This document shows positions 62,881-64,000 of a stretch of 64,000 nt of DNA, in pieces (within the stretch, counting starts at the first letter, position 1; the number at the start of each line of letters is the position of its first letter). The position numbers were made by a program, and so were the translations under genes. The notes beneath the pieces are model-generated. The model was not told the origin of the DNA, did not search any database, and saw only the letters and a program-made list of their open reading frames with translations. This DNA comes from CBDFKB01 sp965248715 (GTDB lineage: Bacteria; Pseudomonadota; Alphaproteobacteria; Rhizobiales; Rhizobiaceae): positions 62,001 to 126,000 of the forward strand of contig CBDFKB010000007.1 of assembly GCA_965248715.1 (NCBI GenBank), in the 5' to 3' direction.

Positions 62881-63907
62881 GCCGCAGCAAAAAATCGCGA
62901 TTTACGCCGAGGGCGCCATGGGTTCGATTAATGCCAAAATGGCCGAAGGCGTGTTGCGCTATGCGAGGAACCCAATCGTTGCGGTGATTGACACGAAACT
63001 TGCTGGCAATCGGGTAAGCGAGGTTTGCAGCGTTAGGAGCGATGTGCCGATCGTTGCCACCCTCGATGAGGCGGTGTCGATGGGCGCTAAGGTGCTGGTG
63101 CTTGGCACCGCGCCTTCCGGCGGCCGGATGCCAGCTGATTGGATTACGATGTTGAGTACCGCGATTGATGCCGGGTTATCAATCGTCAACGGCATGCATG
63201 ACCGGCTGAACGATATGTTTGGCGATCAGTTGCGGCCTGGCCAGTGGATTTGGGATATCCGAACCCCGGTTGGCGATATGCCGGACATCGCCACCGCGCG
63301 GGCGGCAGCGCTTGGCAATATCAAGGTGTTGATGATCGGCACCGACATGGCGGTCGGCAAGATGACCGCGGGCTTGGAAATTCATAAGTCGCTGCTTAGC
63401 CAAGGCGCCAACGCGGTATTTTTGGCCACGGGTCAAATAGGTATGACGATTATCGGCGGCGGTATTCCGCTTGATGCCTACCGGGTCGACTATGCCAGTG
63501 GCGCAGTTGAACGCATGGTGATGGATGCAGGTGACGCCGACATCATGATTATCGAGGGTCAGGGTTCCCTGCTTCACCCGGGCAGCACAGCAACCTTACC
63601 GCTGATGCGTGGCAGCTGCGCCAACAAAATGATATTGTGCCATCGCGCCGGTATGGAGGTTCTTGACACCGCTGGCGAGATCAAAATTCCAACATTAGGC
63701 GATGTAATTGCGTTAAACGAAATGACCGCTTCGGCCAATGGCACGCTGACAGAGGCCAAAGTGGTTGGTATCGCGCTCAATACCAGCGCTTTGGACCAAC
63801 CTTCCGCACTAGCAGAAATTGCCCGGCTTGAAGCCGACCTCGGCCTGCCGGTTCAAGACACGGTTCGTTTCGGGGCTGAAAAACTGGCCAGGGCCGTGAA
63901 GGCGTAA
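62855..63907 (+). CDS. DUF1611 family P-loop protein
   Basis: A 350-residue protein with a Rossmann-like N-terminal domain (KIAIYAEGAMGSINAKMAEG) and a C-terminal P-loop ATPase domain (MIGTDMAVGKMTAGLEI, DADIMIIEGQGSL). DUF1611 proteins regularly sit next to dipeptide epimerases. The proposed role is in murein peptide or amino-acid handling, without firm biochemistry. ATG 62855 is chosen; the frame also opens at 62741, deep inside the epimerase. Confidence 0.82.
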   Translation: MVGTLAILEPQQKIAIYAEGAMGSINAKMAEGVLRYARNPIVAVIDTKLAGNRVSEVCSVRSDVPIVATLDEAVSMGAKVLVLGTAPSGGRMPADWITMLSTAIDAGLSIVNGMHDRLNDMFGDQLRPGQWIWDIRTPVGDMPDIATARAAALGNIKVLMIGTDMAVGKMTAGLEIHKSLLSQGANAVFLATGQIGMTIIGGGIPLDAYRVDYASGAVERMVMDAGDADIMIIEGQGSLLHPGSTATLPLMRGSCANKMILCHRAGMEVLDTAGEIKIPTLGDVIALNEMTASANGTLTEAKVVGIALNTSALDQPSALAEIARLEADLGLPVQDTVRFGAEKLARAVKA

Positions 63908-63913
63908 TAATCG

Positions 63914-64000
63914 TCATACCTTCACCTCTGCATCCGGGTCGCCGGCGGCATGGGCGTTCATATAGGCAATGCACAGTCCGCGGGAGAAGTAGCGGCCATG
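63914..64000 (-). CDS. C-terminal end of an unidentified gene
   Basis: The last 28 codons of a minus-strand gene entering from the right edge, ending HAAGDPDAEVKV and a TGA at 63914-63916. Reading direction and codon use look genuine, and the gene is convergent with DUF1611. Too little is visible to name it. Confidence 0.5.
   Translation of the reverse strand, partial: HGRYFSRGLCIAYMNAHAAGDPDAEVKV

Noticed and set aside
1..64000. CRISPR arrays and tRNA or rRNA genes
   Set aside because: I looked for regularly spaced short repeats and for tRNA-like cloverleaf and rRNA sequences by eye and found none. The only tandem repeat is the two-copy 101-bp unit at 60252. A small tRNA could still be missed without a scan.

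Overview
This window is chromosomal DNA from an alphaproteobacterium. The evidence is the gene order DUF4164 - zapA - 6S RNA - 5-formyltetrahydrofolate cyclo-ligase - ymdB, a transketolase - gap - pgk - aldolase cluster, rhizobial-style intergenic repeats, and paired dimethylglycine/sarcosine dehydrogenase-like flavoproteins. I cannot fix the order or genus from sequence alone. The appetite for quaternary amines (betaine and carnitine type genes) would suit a marine or host-associated heterotroph, but that is inference.

Region 1 (1-19,500) is conserved chromosome. It holds yebC (partial), a GFA-family protein, ymdB, the folate ligase, a 6S RNA, zapA and its coiled-coil neighbour. The Calvin/glycolytic block tkt-gap-ridA-pgk-fba follows, then 3-hydroxybutyryl-CoA dehydrogenase, a PHP-domain protein, three FAD amine oxidoreductases and UDP-glucose dehydrogenase.

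Region 2 (19,550-23,795) is a pile of mobile DNA: an IS4 element split by a 407-bp inverted-repeat element, then an IS21 element that has cut off the end of a serine hydrolase gene.

Region 3 (23,795-41,953) is an accessory catabolic island. It carries a polyamine-type ABC transporter, an AraC/GATase-type regulator, L-carnitine 3-dehydrogenase, a BKACE cleavage enzyme, a CaiD-like hydratase, an acyl-CoA dehydrogenase and an ADP-forming acyl-CoA synthetase. Together these fit gamma-butyrobetaine/carnitine catabolism to betaine. A second module is woven into it: luciferase-like monooxygenase, aldehyde dehydrogenase, RidA, alpha/beta hydrolase, a CoA-transferase-flavin reductase fusion and DUF1185. 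Two divergent promoter regions share an 18-bp motif, suggesting one regulon.

Region 4 (41,960-52,320) is a graveyard of insertion sequences (IS6, IS3 twice, IS5 twice, IS630, a second IS21 piece), a possible group II intron fragment, and small 142-143 bp inverted-repeat elements. Host remnants lie between them: a HigBA toxin-antitoxin pair, a GAF sensor gene cut into three, an integrase fragment and a relaxase fragment.

Region 5 (52,470-54,890) is the most interesting part. Four tightly overlapping genes encode a winged-helix protein, an AbiEii-like nucleotidyltransferase, a PP2C phosphatase and a single-domain TIR protein, behind a near-perfect palindromic operator. I read it as a candidate anti-phage or abortive-infection system that I cannot match to a named one.

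Region 6 (54,892-64,000) returns to ordinary chromosome: ispG, acetyl-CoA acetyltransferase, a YhhN-like gene, a methyltransferase, an AlkB-like membrane oxygenase, an acyltransferase-like protein, a dipeptide epimerase and its DUF1611 partner. More inverted-repeat elements and a tandem 101-bp repeat are scattered among them.
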